From an uncultured Flavobacteriaceae bacterium (lineage in GTDB: Bacteria > Bacteroidota > Bacteroidia > Flavobacteriales > Flavobacteriaceae), in the NCBI GenBank assembly GCA_938074515.1, contig CALJFV010000226.1:1-6143 (forward strand): a stretch of 6,143 bases of DNA, written 5' to 3'. Positions 1 through 6,143 of the stretch are shown piece after piece. The position numbers and the translations under genes were made by a program. Numbering within the stretch: the stretch's first letter is position 1; every line of letters starts with the position of its first letter. The notes below the pieces were generated by a model. It did not search any database. It saw only the letters and a list, made by a program, of their open reading frames with translations, and was not told the DNA's origin.

Positions 1-8
1 AAGCTTCT

Positions 9-1790
9 ATGACTCTTCAAATTGCGACCCTTCCTGATGCGCCAGGGGTGTATCAATTTTATGATAAGCAAGAGAAACTGCTGTATATCGGCAAGGCTAA
101 AAATCTTCAAAAGCGTGTTCGCAGTTATTTTAACAAGCAACACGATAATGCCCGGACAAGGATTATGGTCAAAAAGATCCATAAGATTCGTCATATCGTC
201 GTGGATACAGAAACGGATGCCCTTTTGCTGGAAAACAACCTGATAAAAAAATATCAGCCGCGCTATAATGTGCTGCTTAAAGACGATAAATCCTATCCCT
301 GGATTTGCGTCAAAAATGAGCCTTTTCCCAGAGTATTTATGACGCGTCGCTTAATAAAGGACGGCAGTCTGTATTACGGACCTTATACTCAAATGCGCAC
401 GGTACAAACTTTGCTTGAGCTCATAAAAGGGCTTTATCCATTGAGAACCTGTAATTATGATTTGAGCCATGATAAAATTAATTCGGGGAAATATAAAGTG
501 TGTTTGGAATACCATATTGGTAATTGTTTAGGAGCCTGTGAAGGACATCAAGAATTAGAAGACTACAAACAGCAAATCGAGGCCATCAATCAAATCCTTA
601 AAGGAAACTTTAAAGCCTCGTTACTTCAGTTTAAGGCCAAGATGAATCACCATGCTGCTCATTTAGAGTTTGAAGCGGCCGCTGCGATCAAAGAAAAAAT
701 TGACATTTTGGAAAACTATCAGGCCAGATCCACAGTAGTGAGTCCAAAAATTGTAGACACAGAGGTTTATAGCATTCGTTCAGACGAGGATTTTGCTTAT
801 GTGAATTTCTTGCAAGTGGCCTTTGGGAGTATTGTGCGCTCGCACACCATAGAATTAAAAAAGAAGCTCGACGAGTCTGATAAATCGCTTTTGGAGTTGG
901 CTTTTGTCGAGCTGCGGCAACGATTTAATCTACAGGCCAAAAATGTTATTGTGGCCCATAAAATTAATGTTCCTGAAGGGGTAGAGGTAACGGTTCCGAA
1001 ACAGGGAGATAAAATGAAGCTTTTGGAACTGTCTTTGCGCAACGCCAAATATTTTAGATTAGACCGCCTAAAACAAGCTAAAATTGTTGATCCTGACCGT
1101 CATGAAAAGCGCATTATGGCGCAAATGAAAAAAGATTTGCGTTTGCCGGTATTGCCTGAGCACATTGAGTGTTTTGATAACAGTAATCTTCAGGGAACAA
1201 ATCCTGTTGCGGCCTGCGTGGTCTTTAAACGCGGCAAACCTGCCAAAAAGGAATATCGCAAATTTAACATCAAAACGGTAACTGGGCCGGATGATTTTGC
1301 GTCTATGCAAGAGGTGGTTTACCGCAGGTATAAACGCCTTTTGGAGGAAGATCAACCCTTGCCAAATCTCATTATTGTGGATGGAGGAAAGGGCCAGTTG
1401 TCCTCGGCCTTAAAAAGTTTAGAACAGCTAGGGCTTCGCGGTAAAATTAGCATTGTCGGGATTGCCAAGCGTTTGGAGGAATTGTTTTATCCTGAGGACC
1501 CCATTCCTTTGTATTTAGATAAGACTTCGGAAACACTTAAAGTTATCCAACAATTACGCAATGAGGCCCATCGATTTGGCATTACTTTTCACCGACAAAA
1601 ACGCAGTAAAGAGGCGATTGACTCAGCCTTAGAGAGTATACCAGGCGTTGGTGAAAAAACCGTGGAAACCCTATTGAAGACTTTTAAAAGTCCGGCACGA
1701 CTCAAAAAGGCATCTTTTGACCAGATCAGCGCTGTTGTAGGGGCGCATCGAGCCCAAAAGATTGTAGATTATTTTCAGAATTTAGAGTAA
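9..1790 (+). CDS. uvrC: UvrABC system protein C (excinuclease subunit)
   Basis: UvrC makes the two incisions flanking a DNA lesion after UvrA/UvrB damage recognition in cytoplasmic nucleotide excision repair. The 593-residue product is near the usual family length (about 600). Domains in order: GIY-YIG nuclease (about 10-90) with GVY at 13-15, YIG at 26-28, and R36, E75 and N87 in the places of the known catalytic residues; a cysteine-rich stretch with C148, C165, C173 and C177; a UVR motif for UvrB contact (about 203-238); the RNase H-like nuclease with D390 (FDNSNLQG), D458 (VDGGKGQ) and H521 (NEAHRFG) as the DDH triad; and tandem helix-hairpin-helix motifs (about 543-590, SIPGVGEKT and VVGAHRAQK). 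All catalytic residues are present, so it looks functional. The ATG at position 9 begins only about ten residues before the GIY motif. The frame stays open to the left edge and no ribosome binding site is visible in the eight preceding bases, so the native start could be slightly upstream. Confidence 0.97.
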   Translation: MTLQIATLPDAPGVYQFYDKQEKLLYIGKAKNLQKRVRSYFNKQHDNARTRIMVKKIHKIRHIVVDTETDALLLENNLIKKYQPRYNVLLKDDKSYPWICVKNEPFPRVFMTRRLIKDGSLYYGPYTQMRTVQTLLELIKGLYPLRTCNYDLSHDKINSGKYKVCLEYHIGNCLGACEGHQELEDYKQQIEAINQILKGNFKASLLQFKAKMNHHAAHLEFEAAAAIKEKIDILENYQARSTVVSPKIVDTEVYSIRSDEDFAYVNFLQVAFGSIVRSHTIELKKKLDESDKSLLELAFVELRQRFNLQAKNVIVAHKINVPEGVEVTVPKQGDKMKLLELSLRNAKYFRLDRLKQAKIVDPDRHEKRIMAQMKKDLRLPVLPEHIECFDNSNLQGTNPVAACVVFKRGKPAKKEYRKFNIKTVTGPDDFASMQEVVYRRYKRLLEEDQPLPNLIIVDGGKGQLSSALKSLEQLGLRGKISIVGIAKRLEELFYPEDPIPLYLDKTSETLKVIQQLRNEAHRFGITFHRQKRSKEAIDSALESIPGVGEKTVETLLKTFKSPARLKKASFDQISAVVGAHRAQKIVDYFQNLE

Positions 1791-1826
1791 GCGCGTGATT
1801 CATTTTCTTTGTCATGGGAAACCTTT

Positions 1827-1857
1827 TCGCGCGACTTTTGCGATTTCAGGTCCCTGA
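1827..1857. repeat. Two short palindromes in the uvrC-hmgA gap
   Basis: An 8-bp perfect palindrome, TCGCGCGA, lies at 1827-1834, and an inverted repeat TCAGG-tc-CCTGA at 1846-1857. Both are seen directly. The second could form a five-base-pair stem, but its two-base loop is too tight for a stable RNA hairpin, and no run of T follows immediately, so it is not a standard terminator. It could be a small operator for the downstream operon, part of the end of the uvrC transcript, or chance. No function is claimed. Confidence 0.3.
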
Positions 1858-1883
1858 GCGTCAAATAAATTAGACAATTTTTA

Positions 1884-1960
1884 TTTTGGATTAGCGTTTT
1901 CCTTGGGGCATATTTTCTGTTCAAAATTCACCCAAAAGAGCCTAAAAAAATGTAATTTAG
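1884..1960 (+). promoter_or_regulatory. Possible promoter region of the hmgA operon
   Basis: The primary sigma factor of Bacteroidota recognises roughly TTTG near -33 and TAnnTTTG near -7. Two imperfect candidates are visible. One is TTTTG at 1884-1888 followed after 22 bp by TATTTTCT at 1911-1918, which has acceptable spacing but a weak -7 box. The other is TAATTTAG at 1953-1960, which matches five of the six fixed -7 positions but has no TTG at the proper distance upstream. A promoter is expected in this gap because it is by far the largest spacing in the window and precedes a tightly packed gene run. Which element is used cannot be decided from the sequence. Confidence 0.22.
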
Positions 1961-2008
1961 AGCTGTAAAAAACCACGACAACACCACAAGTTAAAGAACT
2001 AAATCACC

Positions 2009-3166
2009 ATGCCCTTTTATCACCAACTCGGAAAAATTCCCCCCAAGAGACACACTCAATTCCGTAAGCCAGACGGCAGCCTTTATTCGGAGCAATTGTT
2101 TGGGACTGTAGGGTTTGATGGAATGTATTCTAATATTTATCACGAGCATCGCCCGACACAGGTCAAAGAAATTTTGAATCAAAAAAGTGTCGCGCCAAAG
2201 ATTGCCAAAGCCAATAATATTCAGTCCTATCGACTAAAAGGCTTTGACGTAGCACCTTGTGATGATTATTTGGAGAGCCGCACGCCCGTGCTGACCAACA
2301 GTGATTGTACGATTATTTTGGCTGCGCCAAGAAAATCAGTAACCGATTACTTTTATAAAAATACCGACGCTGACGAACTCATTTTTATCCATAAGGGTTC
2401 GGGAACTTTGAAGACTTTTTTAGGGAATATATCCTTTGGTTATGGTGATTATCTGCTTGTTCCTCGTGGGGTGATTTATCAGATGGAGTTTGATGGCCCT
2501 GAAAACCGCCTCTTCATTGTGGAATCCAATCATCCGATTTATACCCCAAAACGCTATCGCAATTGGTTTGGTCAGTTATTAGAGCATTCGCCTTTTTGTG
2601 AGCGCGATATTCGCAAGCCACAGGCCTTAGAAACGCATAACGAAAAAGGGGACTTTTTAATGAAAATCAAAAAGCAAAATGATTTGATTGATATGGTTTA
2701 TGCAACGCATCCCTTTGATGTTGTCGGTTACGATGGGTATAATTATCCCTATGCGTTTTCTATTCATGATTTTGAGCCCATTACCGGGCGTATTCATCAG
2801 CCGCCGCCGGTGCATCAAACCTTTGAAACGTCGGCGTTTGTCGTTTGTAGTTTTGTTCCGCGACTCTATGATTATCATCCTTTGAGCATTCCAGCGCCAT
2901 ACAACCACAGCAATATCGATTCTGATGAGGTTATTTATTATGTTGACGGTGATTTTATGAGCCGTAACGATATCGCTCCGGGTCATATTTCATTGCATCC
3001 TGCAGGGATTCCTCATGGGCCGCACCCTGGGGCGACCGAGAGAAGTCTTGGAAAGACCCAAACAGAAGAATTGGCCGTTATGGTTGACACCTTTAAACCG
3101 TTAATGGTAACCGACCAAGGTTTGGCCATATCCGACGGCAATTATTATCAATCCTGGTTGGATTAA
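2009..3166 (+). CDS. hmgA: Homogentisate 1,2-dioxygenase (short bacterial form)
   Basis: This cytoplasmic non-haem Fe(II) enzyme cleaves the ring of homogentisate with O2 to give maleylacetoacetate, the central step of phenylalanine/tyrosine breakdown. The 385-residue product has a two-part cupin-like layout. The N-terminal half carries GKIPPKRHTQFRKPDG (8-23) and a beta-rich cupin stretch (about 120-175, GDYLLVPRG at 146-154). The C-terminal half carries the likely iron site: H300 (PYNHSN), E307 (SDEVIYY) and H336 (IPHGPHP), by analogy with the human ligands H335, E341 and H371. At 385 residues it is clearly shorter than the roughly 430-445 of proteobacterial and human enzymes, so it belongs to a more compact branch. 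The start is supported by the family-like N-terminus MPFYHQLGKI; no Shine-Dalgarno sequence precedes it. It is first in the operon, 21 bp before the gene whose product supplies its substrate, which strongly supports the call. Confidence 0.93.
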   Translation: MPFYHQLGKIPPKRHTQFRKPDGSLYSEQLFGTVGFDGMYSNIYHEHRPTQVKEILNQKSVAPKIAKANNIQSYRLKGFDVAPCDDYLESRTPVLTNSDCTIILAAPRKSVTDYFYKNTDADELIFIHKGSGTLKTFLGNISFGYGDYLLVPRGVIYQMEFDGPENRLFIVESNHPIYTPKRYRNWFGQLLEHSPFCERDIRKPQALETHNEKGDFLMKIKKQNDLIDMVYATHPFDVVGYDGYNYPYAFSIHDFEPITGRIHQPPPVHQTFETSAFVVCSFVPRLYDYHPLSIPAPYNHSNIDSDEVIYYVDGDFMSRNDIAPGHISLHPAGIPHGPHPGATERSLGKTQTEELAVMVDTFKPLMVTDQGLAISDGNYYQSWLD

Positions 3167-3187
3167 CCCAATAAAAATCCATAGATC

Positions 3188-4348
3188 ATGGCAGAAATTA
3201 AAAACTTGGAACACCTTCAAAATACTGAGTATTCACTTAAGAAAATATTTGACGAAGCTGAGGATTTTTTACCCTTATTGGGGACTGATTATGTAGAACT
3301 TTACGTGGGTAATGCTAAGCAATCCGCACATTTTTACAAAACGGCATTTGGTTTTCAATCTGAGGCTTATGCTGGCCTTGAGACTGGCGCAAAGGACAAA
3401 GTGTCCTATGTTCTAAAACAGGACAAAATTCGTTTGGTCTTGACCACACCTTTGAATCCTGACGGTCCAATCAATGCGCACATTAATAAACACGGTGACG
3501 GGGTGAAGGTTGTTGCGCTTTGGGTCGATGACGCCACTAAGTCATGGGAAGAAACCACCAAGCGGGGTGCGCGATCATTTATGGAACCGACCGTAGAAGA
3601 AGATGATCATGGCCATGTGGTGCGTTCAGGAATTTACACTTACGGAGAAACGGTCCATATTTTTGTGCAGCGAAAGAATTATAATGGGGTTTTTCTTCCC
3701 GGGTACAAAACTTGGCAGTCCCATTATAACCCAGAGCCAGTTGGACTAAAGTTTATCGACCATATGGTCGGTAATGTCGATTGGGATGAGATGAATACCT
3801 GGTGTGAATTTTACGGGAAAGTCATGGGATTTGCCCAGATTATTTCTTTTGACGACAAAGACATCTCGACCGATTATACCGCACTGATGAGTAAAGTAAT
3901 GAGTAACGGTAATGGACGCATTAAATTCCCGATTAACGAACCTGCAGAGGGCAAGAAAAAGTCACAGATCGAGGAGTACCTGGATTATTATAATGGCCCT
4001 GGAGTTCAGCACATTGCCGTAGCGACTGATGACATTGTATCTACCGTGTCAGCGATGCGCGCTCGCGGGGTTGAATTCTTGTATGTCCCCGAAACGTACT
4101 ATGAAAATTTGCTGGACCGCGTTGGAAAAATTGATGAAGATGTTTCCGTACTAAAGCAGCACGGTATTTTAATTGATCGCGACGAGGAAGGCTATTTGTT
4201 GCAGATTTTTACCAAACCTGTGGTGGATCGGCCTACCCTATTTTTTGAAATTATCCAACGCAAAGGGGCACAAAGCTTTGGAAAAGGAAATTTTAAAGCC
4301 TTATTTGAGGCCATAGAACGTGAACAAGAGGCTCGGGGTACGCTTTAA
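3188..4348 (+). CDS. hpd: 4-hydroxyphenylpyruvate dioxygenase
   Basis: This Fe(II) enzyme converts 4-hydroxyphenylpyruvate and O2 to homogentisate and CO2 in the cytoplasm, feeding the homogentisate dioxygenase encoded just upstream. The 386-residue protein has two vicinal-oxygen-chelate domains: an N-terminal one (about 33-160, starting DYVELYVGNAKQSAHFY) and a catalytic one (about 189-345). The three metal ligands are visible as H192 (DHMVGNV), H275 (VQHIAV) and E354 (FFEIIQR). Substrate-pocket motifs KFPINEP (246-252) and KKSQIEEY (257-264), and Q274 and Q339, are also kept. The C-terminal tail FGKGNFKALFEAIE (364-377) is the conserved helix that closes the active site. Length and motifs are closer to the animal-type enzymes (human about 393 residues) than to the shorter Pseudomonas form (about 358). 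The start ATG gives a normal N-terminus, without a recognisable ribosome binding site. Confidence 0.97.
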   Translation: MAEIKNLEHLQNTEYSLKKIFDEAEDFLPLLGTDYVELYVGNAKQSAHFYKTAFGFQSEAYAGLETGAKDKVSYVLKQDKIRLVLTTPLNPDGPINAHINKHGDGVKVVALWVDDATKSWEETTKRGARSFMEPTVEEDDHGHVVRSGIYTYGETVHIFVQRKNYNGVFLPGYKTWQSHYNPEPVGLKFIDHMVGNVDWDEMNTWCEFYGKVMGFAQIISFDDKDISTDYTALMSKVMSNGNGRIKFPINEPAEGKKKSQIEEYLDYYNGPGVQHIAVATDDIVSTVSAMRARGVEFLYVPETYYENLLDRVGKIDEDVSVLKQHGILIDRDEEGYLLQIFTKPVVDRPTLFFEIIQRKGAQSFGKGNFKALFEAIEREQEARGTL

Positions 4349-4349
4349 C

Positions 4350-5150
4350 ATGAAAGGATTTCCAATTTTATTATATCGATGGTTATTGTGTGTGGGCTTT
4401 CTAATTTGGAATGCCTCATTGATGGCACAAGAGTCTGAGATTTCCTATGCCGATGGGGAGTGGTGTAAATTTCGTGTGCACTATGGTTTTGTGACCGCAG
4501 GTTTTGCCTCGATTAAGGTTCAAGCGTCAACGTTAAACAAAAAACCTGTTTATCATATTCAAGGGGAGGGACATACCACGGGAATCTCCAGTTGGTTTTT
4601 TTTCGTTGAGGATGATTATCAGTCCTATGTTGATCGTTCGACTCAAATGCCCTTGAAATTTATTCGAAAAATAAATGAAGGGGGCTATACCAAAGACGTA
4701 CAGATTGATTTTAATCGGGAAGCGTTGACCGCACTTATTTGGAATAAAGAAAATGACGTTAAAGTTACCGCGGAGATCACTCCACTCACTCAAGATCTAG
4801 TTTCTGCTTTTTATTATTTGCGCAACTCAATTGACATCAATTCAATTAAAGATGGAGAGACTGTTGATTTGGATATGTTTTTTGATAAAGAAGGGTATAA
4901 GTTTAGAATGAAGTTTCTCGGTAGAGAAGAACTCAAAACCCGATTTGGCAAGGTCAAAACACTCAAATTCAGGCCTTATGTTGAGGGTGGGCGCGTATTT
5001 AAGGAAAAAGAAAGTGTTACCGTTTGGGTCAGCGATGACCTAAATAAAATACCCCTGCTGATTAAAGCCGATCTGGCCGTTGGGTCCTTAAAAGCCTCTT
5101 TGCATGAATTTAAAGGCCTGAAATACCCATTTAAAATTTTGGAATTATAA
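4350..5150 (+). CDS. Exported DUF3108 domain protein
   Basis: This is a 266-residue protein of unknown function matching the DUF3108 family pattern known from Bacteroidota and Proteobacteria. A signal peptide is clear: a basic start (K2, R10), a hydrophobic core about 11-21 (WLLCVGFLIW), then NASLMAQ with probable cleavage after A26, leaving Q27 as first mature residue. There is no lipobox. The mature part is beta-rich with family-like motifs: GEWCKFRVHYGFVTAG (36-51), FVEDDYQSYVD (85-95), FIRKINEGGYTKD (104-116), a FYYLRN motif (154-159), GREELKTRFGKVKTLKFRP (191-209) and VWVSDDLNKIPLLIKADL (225-242). It is therefore likely a soluble periplasmic or envelope-associated protein. I chose the ATG at 4350 over an in-frame ATG at 4320 because 4320 lies inside hpd and would put ten charged residues before the signal peptide, while 4350 directly follows the hpd stop by one base. 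The spacing implies co-transcription and probably translational coupling. Its link to aromatic catabolism is unknown. Confidence 0.9.
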   Translation: MKGFPILLYRWLLCVGFLIWNASLMAQESEISYADGEWCKFRVHYGFVTAGFASIKVQASTLNKKPVYHIQGEGHTTGISSWFFFVEDDYQSYVDRSTQMPLKFIRKINEGGYTKDVQIDFNREALTALIWNKENDVKVTAEITPLTQDLVSAFYYLRNSIDINSIKDGETVDLDMFFDKEGYKFRMKFLGREELKTRFGKVKTLKFRPYVEGGRVFKEKESVTVWVSDDLNKIPLLIKADLAVGSLKASLHEFKGLKYPFKILEL

Positions 5151-5152
5151 CC

Positions 5153-6088
5153 ATGGCAAACGATTTAAACAAGCGAGAAGAATTGTTAGGGGATCTTCAA
5201 GAAAAGTACGATGCCATAGGGCAGGATCTAAACACCCATCTCTCGGGGCTACTTCAGCAAGAGCCCTTAACTTATTGGGACTACATACAAGTTGATGCCC
5301 TTCTTGGATTGCAGACCAAACGCACTGTATTTCCAGATGAAATGGTCTTTATTATGTATCATCAGATCAATGAATTGATCTTCAAGATGATCCTTTGGGA
5401 GATAGAACAAGTGGCCCATCACCAGGCACTTAACACGACGTTTTTTGCCGAGCGTTTGCTGAGAATTTCGCGTTATTTTGATATGCTCACCACCTCATTT
5501 GACATCATGACCCAAGGGATGGAAGTTGAGCAGTACATGAAATTCAGAAATTCATTGGCGCCAGCATCAGGATTTCAGAGCGCTCAATATCGTAAAATTG
5601 AATTCGCCTCGACCGAACTCATCAATCTCATAGATGCTCGTTTCCGAGAAACGATAGACCGCAATACGCCATACGAACACGCTCTTGATCACCTTTATTG
5701 GCAGGCCGCTGGAAAAGACTATACAACGGGGAAAAAGACTTATCTATTGACGGCTTTTGAAAAGCGTTATCGAGACGAATTTGTGGCCTTTACTCAAGAA
5801 TACAACACCATTAATTTGGCGGCAAAATTTAAATCTTTACCTGCTGAAGATCAAAAAAACTCTGAGTTAATTAAGGCCATGCGTCATTATGACTATACGG
5901 TAAACATTACCTGGGTAATGGCCCATTATCGCACAGCGGCAAAATATTTAAACAGTGGTTCGAAGCAGGCTGAGGCTACTGGTGGCAGTGCCTGGGTTAA
6001 ATACATGCATCCAAAATATCAAAAGCGTATATTTTTTCCAGAATTATGGAGTGAAAAGGAACGTCAAAATTGGGGGCATGATTTATAG
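5153..6088 (+). CDS. kynA: Tryptophan 2,3-dioxygenase family protein
   Basis: The family is a cytoplasmic haem enzyme that opens the indole ring of L-tryptophan with O2 to N-formylkynurenine, the first step of the kynurenine route. The 311-residue, largely helical product compares with about 298 for Xanthomonas campestris TDO. Motifs that can be matched to that enzyme: F66 and H70 in VFIMYHQINELIFK (F51/H55, distal pocket), Y128 and R132 in QYMKFRNSLAPASGFQS (Y113/R117, substrate carboxylate), H258 in WVMAHYRTA (H240, proximal haem ligand) and T276 in ATGGSAW (T254, substrate ammonium). FFPELW (294-299) is the typical C-terminal signature. The loop between H258 and T276 is about four residues longer than in Xanthomonas. 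The first ~35 residues (MANDLNKREELLGDL...) are a charged helical extension. It starts two bases after the DUF3108 stop. Retained ligands make dioxygenase activity likely; exact substrate specificity is inferred. Confidence 0.92.
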   Translation: MANDLNKREELLGDLQEKYDAIGQDLNTHLSGLLQQEPLTYWDYIQVDALLGLQTKRTVFPDEMVFIMYHQINELIFKMILWEIEQVAHHQALNTTFFAERLLRISRYFDMLTTSFDIMTQGMEVEQYMKFRNSLAPASGFQSAQYRKIEFASTELINLIDARFRETIDRNTPYEHALDHLYWQAAGKDYTTGKKTYLLTAFEKRYRDEFVAFTQEYNTINLAAKFKSLPAEDQKNSELIKAMRHYDYTVNITWVMAHYRTAAKYLNSGSKQAEATGGSAWVKYMHPKYQKRIFFPELWSEKERQNWGHDL

Positions 6089-6092
6089 GAAA

Positions 6093-6143
6093 ATGACCAA
6101 AATCTTTTTTGGAATATCTGCTGTCCTTGCTGCGCTACTTATG
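6093..6143 (+). CDS. Start of a further operon gene, cut by window edge
   Basis: An ATG four bases after the kynA stop opens a frame that runs to the last base. It encodes 17 residues, MTKIFFGISAVLAALLM: one lysine followed by an uninterrupted hydrophobic stretch. This looks like a signal peptide, lipoprotein signal or first membrane helix, so the product is probably exported or membrane bound. The preceding bases (taggaaaATG) contain an AGGA too close to the start for a standard ribosome binding site. The four-base gap and same strand make it a probable fifth member of the hmgA operon. The family cannot be identified from so few residues. Confidence 0.6.
   Translation, partial: MTKIFFGISAVLAALLM

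Noticed and set aside
797..1355. Minus-strand open frames inside uvrC (797-1048 and 1068-1355)
   Set aside because: They are fully covered by conserved UvrC sequence including catalytic residues, so they are by-products of its codon usage.
1814..1873. A 19-codon frame from ATG at 1814 in the intergenic gap, possibly a leader peptide
   Set aside because: It is very short, has no ribosome binding site, is not rich in Tyr, Phe or Trp codons and is not followed by an attenuator-like hairpin pair.
1863..1886. AT-only hairpin AAATAAATT-AGAC-AATTTTTATTT after uvrC as a terminator
   Set aside because: The stem has no G-C pairs and a two-base bulge, and it is not followed by a proper T tract; in AT-rich intergenic DNA this arises easily by chance.
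1991..3000. Open frames on the opposite strand and in other frames inside the hmgA region (for example 1991-2182 and 2657-2986 on the minus strand)
   Set aside because: They lie entirely or almost entirely within a well-supported coding gene, encode no recognisable motifs and have no promoter or start context of their own.
4320..4349. Upstream ATG at 4320 as start of the DUF3108 gene
   Set aside because: It would overlap hpd by 29 bases and add a charged ten-residue segment before a textbook signal peptide that starts at the ATG at 4350.
1..6143. Defence system, mobile element, CRISPR array or tRNA/rRNA gene
   Set aside because: No repeats, integrase or transposase motifs, target-site duplications or RNA-gene-like structures were seen; coding density and gene content are those of a normal chromosomal region.

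Overview
The window reads as an ordinary chromosomal segment from a member of the Bacteroidota, most likely a flavobacterium. The evidence is the moderately AT-rich composition, the lack of convincing Shine-Dalgarno sequences before the start codons, the character of the proteins (UvrC, a short homogentisate dioxygenase, an exported DUF3108 protein) and the tight gene packing. All genes lie on the + strand. I see no RNA gene, CRISPR array, insertion sequence, prophage or recent-transfer signature.

Layout: (1) Positions 9-1790 hold uvrC, the excision-repair nuclease subunit. It is essentially complete, but its true start may lie just left of the window. (2) Positions 1791-2008 are the only real intergenic gap (218 bp). 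It should contain the end of the uvrC transcript and the promoter of the next unit; only weak candidates are visible. (3) From 2009 to the right edge runs a compact operon: homogentisate 1,2-dioxygenase (hmgA), 21 bp, 4-hydroxyphenylpyruvate dioxygenase (hpd), 1 bp, an exported DUF3108 protein, 2 bp, a tryptophan 2,3-dioxygenase family protein (kynA), 4 bp, and the first 17 codons of a further gene with a hydrophobic N-terminus.

How the genes work together: Hpd converts 4-hydroxyphenylpyruvate (from tyrosine by transamination) to homogentisate, and HmgA opens that ring to maleylacetoacetate. These are two consecutive steps of phenylalanine/tyrosine breakdown. The KynA-family enzyme would open the indole ring of tryptophan to N-formylkynurenine. 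The operon therefore groups three iron-dependent, O2-using ring-cleaving enzymes of two different amino-acid pathways. Their downstream enzymes (maleylacetoacetate isomerase, fumarylacetoacetase, kynurenine formamidase, kynureninase) are not in the window. The DUF3108 protein, probably periplasmic or envelope-associated, sits between them with almost no spacing; its role is unknown and it is the most open question here.

I did not find a convincing new biological system. The points worth a second look are the DUF3108 gene embedded in a catabolic operon, the oxygenase-only gene grouping, the short homogentisate dioxygenase, and a modified active-site loop in the tryptophan dioxygenase.
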